Assembly (NCBI GenBank): GCA_905221605.1
Contig: CAJNDS010002128.1
Location: 565,001 to 629,000 of the forward strand
Direction: 5' to 3'
Length of the DNA stretch: 64,000 nucleotides
DNA from: Symbiodinium natans
Lineage: Eukaryota > Sar > Dinophyceae > Suessiales > Symbiodiniaceae
The translations under genes and the position numbers were made by a program. Below the pieces are notes generated by a model. The model did no database searches. It saw only the letters and a program-made list of their open reading frames with translations, and had not been told where the DNA came from. Positions 1 to 10,771 of this stretch are shown one piece after another. The stretch's first letter is position 1; every line of letters starts with the position of its first letter.

Positions 1-136
1 TAAAATATTGGGAGACCCCAACAAGGGACCCCAAACCCTAAAACCCTAACCCTAAACCCTAAAACCCTACAACCCTAACCCTAAACCCTAAACCCTAAAC
101 CCCATAAACCCTCGCCCCTATAAACCCACTTGCCAG

Positions 137-205
137 CTCGGAGCCTGCGCCACGCCCGCGCAGCGACGGCACCGAGCTCGCCCGGGACGAGGCGAGGAGG
201 CTGCG
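137..205. CDS. Candidate coding exon, strand uncertain
   Basis: This GC-rich island sits between a CCCTAAA tract (left) and a TTTAGGG tract (right). On the plus strand it has an acceptor TTGCCAG and a donor G|GTTTAGGG, and reads SEPAPRPRSDGTELARDEAR. The minus strand is also open (PPRLVPGELGAVAARAWR). No family is recognised. Confidence 0.3.
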
Positions 206-754
206 GTTTAGGGCTTAGGGCTTAGGGTTTAGGGTTTATATTGTTTATAGGGTTTGGAGTTTGGGGCTTAGGGTTCATAGGGTTTAGGGTTCACAGGGTA
301 TGGGGTATAGGATTTAGGGCTTTAGGGTTTAGGGTTCGGGTTGTAGGGTTTAGGGTGCAGGGTTGTAGGATTGACAGCTCAGGGTGGAGGGTCTGGCGCT
401 CCGTTGGGGTTTTGGAGTTTAGGTTATGGTTTTTAGGGGCTGGAGTTCCGGGTTTAAGGTTTAGGGTTTAGGGTTTAGGGTCCAACACCACGTATTAGGA
501 GATCCGCAGCACCGAACCGGACCGTGCCGTGCAGTACCGAACCGGACCGTGCCGAACGCCAGCAATACCACGCAATACATACCGCAGCATACCGTTGTAA
601 AGCAATACCGTACCGCACCGATATTAAACGGCCATGAATGACGCCCCACAGCCCACACGAACCTGGGTTGTGCATGGGATTTACTTATAGGTTGAACTTA
701 CTAAGTCGGTTTTGGGGCCCCTTAACCCTAAACCCTAAAACCTAAACCCAAAAC
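206..754. other. Repeat stretch without a recognised gene
   Basis: Positions 206-480 are degenerate TTTAGGG-type repeat. Positions 481-660 hold a run of short near-repeats built on ACCGAACCGGACCGTGCC and ATACCGTACCGCACCG. Positions 720-754 are CCCTAAA-type. I see no gene. Confidence 0.6.
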
Positions 755-841
755 GAAGAGCAGGTTGCAAGAACCCCAAACCTCCAAGTATGTGACCGCG
801 CCTTGGGCCGGGGGCGGCCGTGCAGACAGCAGGAAAGTCAC
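755..841. CDS. Candidate coding exon, strand uncertain
   Basis: This 87-bp open island lies between a CCCTAAA tract and a TTTAGGG tract. On the minus strand it has acceptor GAGCAG, donor GTTTTGGG and 29 whole codons beginning VTFLLSARPPPAQGAV. The plus strand is also open, so the strand is not settled. Confidence 0.3.
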
Positions 842-1993
842 CTGCTCAGGAGTTGTAGGTTTAGGGTTTAGGGTTTAGGGTTTAGGGTTTCGGGTTGGTT
901 TAGGGTTCAGGGTTTGGGGCTTTGACAGTTTTTGTGCTGAGCGTACCCCAGCACGCCATCTGAACAAACCCCAACCCCAAACCCTGAACTCTAGGTACGG
1001 CCTATGCTTCGCAATTTCGGGTTTTCGGTTGTCGGGCTTTTTCCGTCAGACCCCCGATACCTTCATTTTGTGTGCGGCTGGACTGTGAGCCCTGCGGGGG
1101 CTTCACAACAGCAACAACCTAAACCTAAACCTAAATTCAACAGGGTTCGGGCCTGTGAAAGGCAGGGTAAAAGCTTGTGGGTTAGAAGAAAGTCTGAGCC
1201 CCGGACCTGGCCCCGAAGCACGACGTCCCGCCCTGAAGCCTGTAAACCCTAAACTCCTGGCCCTTGACTACCATAAGCTCCCTGAGCCGTGAATTGCCCG
1301 AAAGGCCCCAAACTACGGTAAACTGCCCCGAGCCGTAAGCTACCCGAACCCTTGCACTGTCCTAAACCCGAAATCCCAATGTCTCAAGCGCCTATACCGT
1401 ATACCATGAAACCCTGAATAAGTAAGCCCTATCTCAGGGTCATCTTGGGCGAGGCGGACAGAAGTCTGGTGCGTCTACAGTGTCCCCCCCCCCCATCGAA
1501 GGGTTATAGGGTTTAAGATTTAGGGTTTAGTGCCTGCGCAAAAGGTGCCCCTAACACCTAACATAGCGGATCCCGTATGATTAACTGCAATTCGACAGGG
1601 ATTTCAAGGGCACATGCTCAGCAAGCATGTAGGCTCTCGGACTTGTCCCTCTCCAAATCCCGTCCCCCTGACATAATTCGCTCCCCACCCTAAAGCCTAA
1701 CCCTAAACCCTAAACCCTAAACCCTAAACCCTAAACCCTAAATCACCCCCCAAGGCCCCCTAAACAAAGAAGAGAAGAGGATTAGGCTGTCTACCTGGGC
1801 CTCCATTTACCTACTATTGGGGGGGGGGGTTTATGCCTGACATACAGGGGGCTATAACCTACTGTTTTGTAGAGTTCGGGTTTAGGGTTTAGGGTTTAGG
1901 GTTTAGGGTTTTAGGGTTTAGGGTTTAGGGTTTAGGGTTTAGGACAGGTAGAGTTTGCGGCTTAGAGTGCAGAGCCCCTGACCCAGAAGCCAG
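842..1993. other. Repeat stretch without a recognised gene
   Basis: It contains TTTAGGG-type tracts near 860, 1500 and 1875-1945, and CCCTAAA near 1690-1742. Short poly-C (1482) and poly-G (1820) runs and unique sequence lie between them. I see no convincing exon. Confidence 0.5.
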
Positions 1994-2091
1994 AATTCCT
2001 TCTGCCTCCGACGACGGGCACGACGCTTTGCCGTGGAGTGAGCCGGAGTGTCTGCTGAAATTGAGACCTCCCGAGCTGCAGCAGCAGCTTC
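1994..2091 (+). CDS. Candidate coding exon
   Basis: The acceptor is GAAGCCAG and the donor is GTGAGG. The frame reads IPSASDDGHDALPWSEPECL and continues LLKLRPPELQQQL with GC-rich third positions. The antisense frame is open but less protein-like. The family is unknown. Confidence 0.4.
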
Positions 2092-4011
2092 GTGAGGGCT
2101 TAAGAGTTTAGGGGTCTACTGAAGTGATTAAGCCCTGTGGGGTTGAGAGTTGAGAGATTAGGTGGGGTTTGAGGATGTAGGCGGGGGTTGAGGGTTCAGA
2201 GCAGGTCTCAGTCCTTGCAGGTCCTAGTGACATGTTGACCACATTCGATAGTACTTGAAGCCGTTTTGGTCGCTGCCTTAACAGTGTTAACATTGCTTGA
2301 TGATGTTGTTGACGGATTTCCAAGGTTCTCTGGCGCGACCCATGAATTAAGATTTTTACAATGTTTGATGATTCTCCGATGTTTAGTTCTTGCTGAGGAT
2401 CTGTGATGACGTTTTTAATCTCTACTGCTTGGACATGATCTTTTAAAAGGATGTTTGACCATAAGGCCCATGCTACAAGACCTCACAGGGCACAGACGCG
2501 GGTACATCTGAATCCATCTTGGTGGTCTAAGCAATGCGGAAAACACGGGAACGGGAGACGCCACCGGTGTACACTTTGGGCTTCTGAAACCACTATAGGT
2601 TAGCGTTCTGAAACGTCCAACCTCAGGATAACCTCACGGCTACAAAGTTTTGGCTTTCACGGTGAGGGCAGAAGGTTGTGAGGGATGCATGGTTTGGGGA
2701 TGTACAGGGCTTAGGGTGTTGGGGGTGGGATCTTGGGACGTAGGTTTTTAAGGGTTCCACTCTAACATTCATGGGATTGCCTCAGAATATTGCACCGGTT
2801 CCCCGCGCAGCAACCTACACACAAACAAAACGGTTTGTAAATCCTTGAGGCCAACACCACGCAAACCTCCTCGAGGCTCCGTTGTGGGATGCTTGCTTCC
2901 CCGCAACAGAGCCGACCCAAAAACCCCTTGAGCCCCTTGAACCGCTTGAGCTCCTGGTATCCAATAGCCCCTGGAGCCCAAAATCTCAAAGCACAAGCCA
3001 CAATTGCCCCAAACCCTAAAGCCTACACCCCCTCAACCCCAGAAGCCTTAGAAGCCCCTCAACCCCAAGGAAGCCCAAGGAACCCCAAAACAAAACTAAA
3101 CCCTAAACCCTAAACCCTAAACCCTATAAACCCTATAAACCCTAAAAACCCTAAACCCGAAACCCTAAACCCTAAAGAAGCTCAAAGACGCCCCAACACA
3201 AAGCTGGCCCGTCCTGCCTCGGTGACAGGATCGTGGGTGCAACCTTCCAGCAGACAGGGCTTAGGGGCTTCGCCCGGTTTAGGGTTCACAGGGTATAGGG
3301 TATAGGGTATAGGGTATAGGGTATAGGGTTTAGGGTTTAGGGCTCCAAGGATGCGAGTCGTGTCGACTCTGACAGAATTGCACTTATTCAGCAAAAGGGA
3401 TTGGGAAGCTCAGGGTAGGCGGAATCAGCAAGCTTTCGTTTCTCGAACCCTGCATGCACACCCCGAGCTTGGGGGGAATTTGGGTTCAGAGTCAGCGTCC
3501 CCCCCAAAACAATTCTTCGGGGTTCAAGGGTCGAAATCCGGAGTCTCGACTCAAGCCTCTTTGACAACTGTACTTAAGAAGACAAGAGCATAAGCCCCTA
3601 AAAGTGGGGTTTAACTTGGGCTCTTATATGGGGGGGTAAAGTCTACATCCCCGTAGAACCTCTAAACCCCAAACCAAGTAACCCAAGTTTGGGGTTCGCA
3701 GTCAGGGACATATAGGCTTCGAGAAGTGGTAAGTAAGGGACCCTGGCACGATTTCCCTGAGCCTCCGCCAAGGACCTACAATCTTTCAAGTCCGGAACCC
3801 TGAATCCAGGACATTGGGGATCCTAAGGCCTATCAAACCTACAAAGCCCGTAAACCCTTTAATAAAACAAGCCTACAAACTCTGTAGAGCCAAGAAAGCC
3901 TGCATAAAGCCTGTTAACCCTGCAAACCCTATACCCTAAACCCTAAACCCTAAAAACCCTGTAAACCCTCAACCCTGAATCCTCACTCAATACTTGGGCT
4001 CCCCGACACAG
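2092..4011. other. Mostly non-coding; one weak island
   Basis: Positions 2120-2700 are AT-richer unique sequence with no convincing coding. Telomere-like tracts lie at 3090-3180 and 3270-3345, and degenerate ones from 3840. The island at 3182-3259 is open on both strands (minus: CLLEGCTHDPVTEAGRASF, ending in TGA) and may be a terminal exon; support is weak. Confidence 0.4.
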
Positions 4012-4127
4012 GCGCCCAGCTGCGAGACGCGCGTGGTCGCGGACAGGGCCGCCGCGGACCGCGCGGCAAAGGGGGGCTCGGGAGCCGGTGCTGGAGCCTT
4101 TGCGGAGTGGGGAAGCAGTTGCTGGAG
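4012..4127 (+). CDS. Candidate coding exon, Ala/Gly-rich
   Basis: The acceptor is CCGACACAG. The end GGAG|GAATTT would be a GA-type donor, which dinoflagellates can use. The frame reads APSCETRVVADRAAADRAAK, then GGSGAGAGAFAEWGSSCW. It is flanked by CCCTAAA to the left and GGGATTGA/TTTAGGG repeats to the right. The family is unknown. Confidence 0.35.
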
Positions 4128-5744
4128 GAATTTTTGAGGGTTGAGGGATTGAGGGATTGAGGGATTGAGGGATTGAGGGATGAGGGTTTAGGGTTTAGGT
4201 TCCTTGCATGGGGTTCTTTGGGGGGTGGGGGGGGGGGGGAGTTAGTTGGGGTAATCGGGGAAATCTCCACCAAGACCACAAGCCTCAGTGCCTCGAGCAG
4301 TGCAGGCCTCAAGCCCTACAGAACCTCTAAGCCCTAAGCCCTAAGCCCTAAGCCCTAAGCCCTAAACCCTAAACCCTAAACCCTAAGCCCTAAACCCTCA
4401 ACCTGAAGGCCCTAAAACCTCAACCTCGAGGCCCCTTAACGCCCTGACGCCCGAAAGCTTTGAACCCTCAACCCGAACCTTCAGCCGCTGCTCCAGAGCC
4501 CTAAACCCTAAACCCTAAACCCCAAACCCTAAACCCCAAACCCTAAAGCCCAAACCCTAAACCCCAAACCCCAAACCCTAAACCCTAAACCCTAAACCCG
4601 AAACCCTAAACCCTAAACCCAAAACCCGCGCCGCGCCTGCATTGGCCTCTGGAGCGGCAAGGTGAGTGAGGCCTGGCCACCGCCGAAAGTGTTAGGTTCT
4701 CAGGGAGTTGGGGGAGCCTCCCTCAACCCTAAACCCCTTAAACCCGAGACCAACAAAACACCTAAACCCCCTAAACCCCTAAAAAACCTACCAAGAAAGA
4801 CACAACTCTCCAGACCCCGACCGTGGCACGAGGCCCCTGAACCCTCAACTCCTTCCGCCAAAGCAGGCCCAGACGAAAGCCTCAATCCTGAAGCCCTGCC
4901 TTAGACCTTAAAAATGCCCTCAGTGTTTAGTGTGAGCCCAAGACCCTGAGGTTTAGGGTTTGAAAGGGCTTAGTTAGGGCTTAGTGCAACCCGAAGCCCT
5001 GTTCCTACTAGGGCTTTGGAACCGCAAACCTTTTTCCCAAATCCGCAAGGGCACTTTTTCTCCAGGGTTTTGGGCTTGCGGCTCCTCAGGTGAACCACGT
5101 AAACAAGCATGCACCCTTAAACCTTATAGGGCTTAGTGTGCATAAACCCTAAACCCGAAGAACCCGAAACTCTAACCCCTAAAGCTGGAGTTTAGGGTTC
5201 TGCAGGTGGAGCTTAGGCCACAAACAAGCGGGCCCCACCCCTGCCGCCGTCGCGGGCAGGACGTACCTTGCCGGTAGCCTCTTGGGACGTGGGGAAAAAT
5301 TGAGGGTTTAGGGCTGAGGGTTTATTAATGTAAGAAGGCTCCCCATAACTGAATGGTACAACCTTGAGAGTCCGAGGTACAACCCCTAGAGTAAGTCCAT
5401 CCCCCACTAAACCCAGAATAAACCCCTACAACCCATAAGTTCGCTAAGATGCGTCTGAGAATGCTCTAGAAAGAATGGTTTCGGGTTTAAAGGCCTTGAC
5501 TTAGATGTTTATGGTTTAGAGGGGGTTAGGGAATGTATTCTTTAGAGTGTAGGTTTTCAGGGGTGGTGCAAGCCACCCCAAAACCCTGAAACCCAACAGC
5601 CATGCAACCCTGAAACCCTTGAAACTCTTGAAGCCCTGAACCTGAAATCCTCCCCCACCCCGTCCCAACAAAACAACAAGCGCAAAGCGTCAAGCCCGAA
5701 CAGGTGAATGGCGCAATGGCCATGATGACGGACCATTGGAAAGG

Positions 5745-5846
5745 CTCCCTGCCTGGGACTCTCCTTACCTACCGTTTTATGGGTTACATCTACTAATTCA
5801 GTGGTAGTTACCACTAAACTGTAGGGTACATAGAGTCCCAGGTAAG
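5745..5846. repeat. Foldback repeat family E, copy 1
   Basis: It starts GGACTCTCCTTACCTACCG and ends GTACATAGAGTCCCAGG, with an internal TGGGTTACAT/AGTTACCACTA inverted part. A related copy is at 16083-16207. Confidence 0.6.
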
Positions 5847-6063
5847 CTTTGAAACCCTCAGACGTTTTAGGGACGGGGCGCTTCAGAGAGCCCTGGAACG
5901 ATTTTCCCTTTCCCGAGCTTCCTGAGTTGTTGTGCACAGTCTTATTACGACATGCCAGGAGGGTGCTCAACCACTCCCTAGTAACCCCTAAACCCGAAAC
6001 TCTGAACCCTAAACCCCATAAACCCTAAACTTTCCCGAAACCCTAAACACGAACCCTTTCGGG

Positions 6064-6140
6064 TAGTAATGGAACTACGTACGCCAAAACCCTATTTAGT
6101 ATGGTTTTTGAGGTACCTAATTGCATAATGGTACTACCTG
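6064..6140. repeat. Short inverted repeat (MITE-like)
   Basis: GGTAGTAATGGAACTACGTAC at the left pairs with a right end in TAATGGTACTACCTG, and CCAAAACCCTATTTAGTA pairs with TGGTTTTTGAGG. A related half copy is at 14778-14840. Confidence 0.55.
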
Positions 6141-6308
6141 TGGACCCTCTGGGATGTAATTTAGGTCAACCACTCCTTGGCTGCACTTAGGAAGGTAGCG
6201 AAAAATTAAAATTTTAGCTACCTTACTCAGAAACCCAATAAACCCAAAAAGGCTAAGGATCTAAAGTTACGGTAAAGCACTACAAAGACTCTAGACTCTA
6301 GCCGCACC

Positions 6309-6370
6309 ATGCGCCGGGTAGGCCTTGTGACGCGTGTCATCCCAGCCACAGGGGCTTCCTTGCAACAAGG
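6309..6370 (+). CDS. Possible first coding exon
   Basis: An ATG in CCGCACCATG starts MRRVGLVTRVIPATGASLQQ, and a donor G|GTTTAGGG follows directly in the telomere-like tract. A second frame after TCTAG is also open, so the call is weak. Confidence 0.25.
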
Positions 6371-7734
6371 GTTTAGGGTTTAGGGTATAGGGTTTAGGGT
6401 TTAGGGTTTAGGGTTTAGGGTTTAGGGTTTCCTAAACCCTAGACCCTAAACCCTAAATCCTTAACCCGAAACCTTAAGGGGGCGTAAACCCTCACACCTG
6501 AACCCCAACTCTGCAAACCCAAGAACATCCCAGCAGGAGACCCTCACACCCTACAAGCTTCCAACTGTGAACCTGGAACCCCCTATATACCGAACTCCAA
6601 ACTATAAACCCTAAACCCAAAACCCTTCAGCCCTTGAACCCCAAGCCCAGCTTGGCCTGCGCGGGCGCCTGCGCGGGCGCCTGCGTGGGAGCCGGCGCGG
6701 GCACCGCGGCAGCTGCTGTGGGCTGTGGCGGCGTTGTCGAGGCCCAGGGCGCTGGTGGTGTGGAGCCTGCCCACTTCGCATAAGGGTTTAAGGTTTACTG
6801 ATTTAGGGTTTAGGGTTTGAGGGTTTTGGGCTTGGGGTTTTAGGGTTTAGGGTTTTCGCTGGGTAGTTAAGGCCCAATTAAAACTGCACCTGGAACCCAG
6901 TTCGCGTTCAGGGATGGGGTTCGGGGGTTCTCATCTTACATCCTAGATATCACCACATGTTCAGGGACTTACGGCTATATCTACAGCTACACTAGGGGTT
7001 TAAAGAAGTACCCATCTCCTGCAAGTAGGACTCGCCACCCACGGTGGAGGCCACTTTGCATGGCCATGAGAAGTTGCTTCGACCCTGAACCCCTAAGCCC
7101 TTCCACTTCGAAACCCTAAACCCTAAACCCTAAACTCCTAAACCCTAAACAGGAGCTCCATCCATCACTCTTCAGCAGGCCCCGAATGTAAACTCTATAA
7201 CATCACGCCTAAGCCCCTCCATACAAGTCACTGTTCAGGGTTGGGGTTCCGGGTTCAAGATTTAGGGTTCTGGGGCTAGGGTGTAGGGTTTGCGGTGTAG
7301 CGGTTCACGCCAAGCTTTTGGGTAGTTACGCTTAGGGCTTGGAGCTTAGGGCGAGGGAGAAGGTCTGGGGATATGGGGGGCCCCCGGAGCCCGCCCACCA
7401 AAGCAACCTGTGATGGGTTCAGGGTTTAGGGTTTAGGGTTTAGGATTTAGGGTTTAGGGTTTAGGGTTCAGGGTTTAGGGTTTAGGGTTTAGGGTCAGGA
7501 TGGCACAAGCCGTAAACCCGAACCTGGAGTGCCGAAACCCCTGTAAATGCTGTGAACCTCAACAGAGATTTACTAGGATGACCCTGAAAAAACCCACTGA
7601 AATCAATTCTGAAGTATGATCCTCTTTACCCCAAGAAAAGCAAGTATACTATAATAACATAGCTATATACTATATCCCTAGGGCCTACCTAGTTTATGGT
7701 TTTCGGTTTTAAAGGCATATGTTGGGTCCAGCAG
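6371..7734. other. Repeat-rich stretch with an Ala/Gly-rich island
   Basis: TTTAGGG tracts lie at 6369-6432, 6800-6860 and 7415-7500. The GC island at 6650-6785 is open on both strands (plus: repeated CAGACAGAC, ending HFA-stop; minus: GRLHTTSALGLDNAATAHSS). A dispersed repeat of family G lies at 7570-7695. The coding status of the island is uncertain. Confidence 0.4.
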
Positions 7735-7798
7735 CCTGCCTGGAAAAGGGCTGGGACTCAACCGCCCGTCCGGCTGAGGCTGACTCTGAGCCGCCCCG
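7735..7798. CDS. Candidate coding exon, strand uncertain
   Basis: On the plus strand it follows CCAGCAG, reads PAWKRAGTQPPVRLRLTLSR and ends at a donor GTGAGG. The antisense frame is also open. No family is recognised. Confidence 0.25.
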
Positions 7799-8013
7799 GT
7801 GAGGTCGCTGACTGTCCGCAGTTGTCCTTGCTTGGGTTCAGTGGCTTAGGGTTTGGGGGTTTAGGGTTTGGGGGTTTGGGGGGTAAGGGTTTAAGGGTTT
7901 AGGGGCTTAGGGTTTTGGGGATTTGGGGATTAGGAGTTTAGCGGTTTAGGGTTTATGGGTTTAGGGGTTTGGGGTACGTAGAGGGTGCTTGGTATTTTGG
8001 CTTTAGGACTTAC

Positions 8014-8124
8014 CGACAGCATGGCAGGATGGGGCCTGAACATCAGACCCTGACTCTGAATTCCAAAGCGCCGGTAGAAGCGGAGAAGCTTGCTCGGGGA
8101 CCAGGCCGACTCCGGCCATAAACC
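8014..8124 (-). CDS. Coding exon of unknown gene
   Basis: It is 37 whole codons between the acceptor GACTTAG|GG and a consensus donor GTAAGTCC. The frame is rich in GC at third positions and reads ESAWSPSKLLRFYRRFGIQS, then QGLMFRPHPAMLS. The acceptor AG lies inside a TTTAGGG-like tract. The family is unknown. Confidence 0.5.
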
Positions 8125-8211
8125 CTAAGTCCTAGCCCTGAACCCTAAAGCCTACCCCTAAGCCCTGAGCCCTGAGCCCTAAGCCCTAAGCCCTAAACCC
8201 TAACCCTAAAC

Positions 8212-8294
8212 CTGGGCTCTGCTTCTGTTTCTTTACTTCGGGTTCGGCTCCTTGGCTCTGCTGAAGCTGATTCGAGAGGAGCTGCTGCATCAAC
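8212..8294 (-). CDS. Candidate coding exon
   Basis: The acceptor is AAACCGAG and the donor CCCAG|GTTTAGGG. The frame reads VDAAAPLESASAEPRSRTRS. Only 87 bp of telomere-like repeat (GTTTAGGG...ACTTAG) separate it from the exon at 8014-8124, but the two best frames do not join in phase. The plus strand (LLLFLYFGFGSLALLKLIRE) is open too but lacks an acceptor. Confidence 0.35.
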
Positions 8295-9049
8295 CTCGGT
8301 TTTTGTTGGTTTTTTTTGGGCCTTTACGCTCTTAAGAGGGTTTAGGGATTAGGGTTAGGGTATAGGGTTTAAGGGTTTAGGGGCTTAGGGTCTCAGGGTT
8401 CTAGGGTTTTTTGGGAGCTTGTGGGGCCTGTGAGGTTTCAGGGTCTTTAGGCTCGTAAGGCTTTTTGGGCTTACGGCTTCACGCTTTGGAGTTTTGCGGT
8501 TTAAGGGTTTCAGGGTTTCCGGGGGCTTAGGGCTTCCTAAATCTGAAACCCCCAAACTTTGAATCCGGAATCCTGAGCCCCTATCACTACGCGCAGTTAA
8601 GTCCTAAACCCCTATGCAGGGCAATGCATTAAAGGGAGTCTTTTCCACACCCTTAGGCTCAAGATAAGTGAGGCTGCTTTCTGCCACAACGCGTAAACGC
8701 CAAACCCTAAATCCCTATACCCGACAACGCCCCAAAAAGGAGGGTTTAGGGTCTAGGGTTTAAGGGTTAAGGGTTTAGGCTTTAGCAGTCCTTAATGGGG
8801 ATGAAAATCGGGGGTACTATAATCCCTACTAAGGACTGTTAGTACAAGGTGGAACATCCCAACCTGAATCCCTAAACCAGTAAACCCCTTAAAAAAAGGG
8901 GCCACGGCTTTGGAACCAACCCTAAGAACCTCAACACCCTTAAGTCCTGAACCCTCACAACACCCTAAACCACCAAACCTTCGATCAGCCCTACATCCTC
9001 AACAGAAGCCCCAACACCGTAAAGTACTAGAAAACCCTCAAGTCCTAAA
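8295..9049. other. Repeats, no gene seen
   Basis: Degenerate TTTAGGG-like sequence lies at 8340-8530 and 8740-8785, and a short foldback (family F) at 8784-8840. I see no exon. Confidence 0.5.
8784..8840. repeat. Foldback repeat family F, copy 1
   Basis: AGCAGTCCTTAATGGGGAT pairs with ATCCCTACTAAGGACTGTT around a GGGGTACTATA centre. Relatives are at 50586-50615 (half) and 62687-62740. Confidence 0.7.
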
Positions 9050-9161
9050 TTGGTAGCACAGCAACCATATTTCCAATAAGGCAACCTTTTTGGGGGGTTG
9101 GTTACTTGACAAGGGAACCTTAAATCAAAACAAGGGAAAAGGGTATCACTGGGCTACTAAG
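9050..9161. repeat. Foldback repeat family C, copy 1
   Basis: The left end is TTGGTAGCACAGCAACCATA and the right end GGGTATCACTGGGCTACTAA. Other copies are at 12254-12295 (half), 33384-33524, 44683-44794 and 51272-51343. It is MITE-like, about 110 bp, with no coding capacity. Confidence 0.75.
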
Positions 9162-9165
9162 CTCA

Positions 9166-9280
9166 CTAGACCCAAGAGCAACCCAGGAAAAACAAGGGCG
9201 CCTCTTTTTTGGTTTAAAGGGGATTGTAAGGGAACCTAAACCCTAAAAAAAAGGGAATAAGGGCCTACTCTGGGTCCTAG
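9166..9280. repeat. Foldback repeat family D, copy 1
   Basis: The left end is CTAGACCCAAGAGCAACCCA and the right end GGGCCTACTCTGGGTCCTAG. It is related to copies at 17273-17386, 34482-34594, 54428-54643 and 60819-60934. Confidence 0.7.
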
Positions 9281-9281
9281 C

Positions 9282-9384
9282 TCAACAGCCCGGCGGCTGC
9301 TGCTGCTGCTGCATCTGCTGCACGATCTGCTGCTGCTGGGCCAGGAGTGCGCCCTGCGCATCCGAGAAGGGAGGCGTCGAGGCC
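9282..9384 (-). CDS. Candidate terminal exon, Gln-rich
   Basis: The acceptor is CTGCCGCAG. The frame reads STPPFSDAQGALLAQQQQIV, then QQMQQQQQPPGC and a TGA stop. A GC donor (CCGG|GC) just before the stop is also possible. The plus strand is a Leu-rich open frame. It resembles a low-complexity Q-rich tail; no domain is recognised. Confidence 0.4.
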
Positions 9385-9436
9385 CTGCGGCAGTTTGGGG
9401 ATTGTAGGGTTTAGGGTTTCGGGTTTCGGGTTTAGG

Positions 9437-9540
9437 GTTCAGGGTACTCAGTAACCCATTGTAACTGTAGTTGTAACCCACATTTAAGCCACTTAAGTAC
9501 CCGAATAGGGTTATAATGGGGTCATGAACCTCCCAGCAAG
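9437..9540. repeat. Foldback repeat family B, degenerate copy
   Basis: The left part GGTTCAGGGTACTCAGTAACC and right part GTCATGAACCTCCCAGCAAG match the ends of family B (see 57360-57500). A telomere-like tract replaces its left edge. Confidence 0.55.
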
Positions 9541-10707
9541 GCATTTAGGGCGTTCAGGGCTCTAGGACATAGAATGTTGCACGGTTCAGAGGATTCAGGA
9601 TTCGGGTCTCTATTGAGTGTTAACCGAACCCTTCTCATTGCGGGAAATTTTAACGCTTGACCACGGCTGGGGTGGCAGGGGACCCCGTACCCTGAACCTC
9701 AAACGGTGGCCCGCTTCTTTCGAGTGCTTCTTGCACACACCCAGACGATTTTGTGCGCATGGCCTAAAACCTCTATGACTCGAGAGTTGAAGTTGATGTG
9801 CTCATCAAACAAAGAGTTCAGCCATACAAACACTGGCCAAGACCGAATAATGCGAAGAGTGCAGGAACAGAGGTCCAGTCTGGTGAGCGGGTAGAGAGGC
9901 AGATTGAGGATTCTAGGGTCAAGGGTTGCTTGCGGGCTCATTTTTCTAGGAAAGTCTTTAAAGAACCCCTGAAGGGCTTTTGCGGTCTTCGGGAAAGATA
10001 GCTACTTCGCGCTCGAAAAAAGAGGATTTCAAACACTTGGCTTTTTTTTGGGGCCAGTGGGTGCTTGCTGGAATAGCTCGTGGTACCCTTTGTGCAAGGT
10101 TGTGGGGATCGTAGAGACGCACGGGCCTTTCCTTCTCCCTACCCTATGCACCCAGCACAAACGGTGTGATCTCTCGAACCCCACCCTAAACTCTAAGACC
10201 ATTACACAACGTCCCTTTATCACAAGGAACTTAGGTGCTAGGGCCAATATTCTTTAACGCAGAATGATATTCCTCTATACCCCCCCCCCCCCCCCGCCAC
10301 CCAATCAATATCTAGGTGAGTTATAAGCCGTGAAAGCCCACATCCCCCTGAAATTGTAAACGCCTACACGCTGAACCTTAAACTCGATCTAAGGGTAGTC
10401 ACATGGTCCCTTAGTATGGGCCCTTGAAAGGGTACCCCGTTTCTGCCCCACTACCCTATACAAATTAAGGGCCCATACATCAGAACCCTTTAAAGAGGGT
10501 AGGGGACCATGTAAGGGCCCATGAATCTACCGGTGAACTCTATAAGTACCAGGCATGCTAGGGATATTCATTGTATGAATACCCGTTCTTAAAAACCCTG
10601 AACCTCGCAGATATACTTAGGTTTTCAACCCTAAACCTTACCTAAACCCTAAATCCTAAACCCTAAACCCTAACCCTAAACCCTACACCTACAAAACCCA
10701 CATGTAG
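9541..10707. other. Unique, gene-poor stretch
   Basis: It is of lower repeat content. A poly-C run lies at 10282-10295 and an inverted repeat at 10391-10530. Open frames at 9699-10250 exist on both strands but have no splice signals or family features, so I do not call them. Confidence 0.45.
10391..10530. repeat. Foldback repeat (MITE-like)
   Basis: GGTAGTCACATGGTCCCTTA pairs with GGGGACCATGTAAGGGCCC, with inner arms ATGGGCCCTTGAAAGGGT and ACCCTTTAAAGAGGGT. Single copy in this window. Confidence 0.55.
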
Positions 10708-10771
10708 GCCTCGACACCTGCGGCTCCACGGCCGCGCGCTGCCCGAGCCTTCGTCCACCATCCATTCAGCG
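10708..10771. CDS. Candidate coding exon, strand uncertain
   Basis: On the plus strand: acceptor CACATGTAG, donor GCG|GTTTAGGG, frame ASTPAAPRPRAARAFVHHPF. The minus frame (EWMVDEGSGSARPWSRRC) is open but has no AG acceptor. Confidence 0.25.

Larger units (their letters stand above)
4128..6308. other. Repeat-rich stretch with weak exon-like pieces
   Basis: It holds (TTGAGGGA)n at 4136-4185, (CCCTAAG)n at 4325-4365 and CCCTAAA arrays at 4500-4625. A strong-looking donor GGCAAG|GTGAGTGAG lies at 4660. A GC island at 5215-5285 is open on the minus strand (EATGKVRPARDGGRGGARLF). A foldback repeat lies at 5745-5846 and an inverted repeat at 6064-6140. None is firm enough to call a gene. Confidence 0.4.

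Noticed and set aside
1-480. A true chromosome end at the left edge
   Set aside because: The tracts are short, impure and flip orientation within 200 bp, and the same pattern fills the window.
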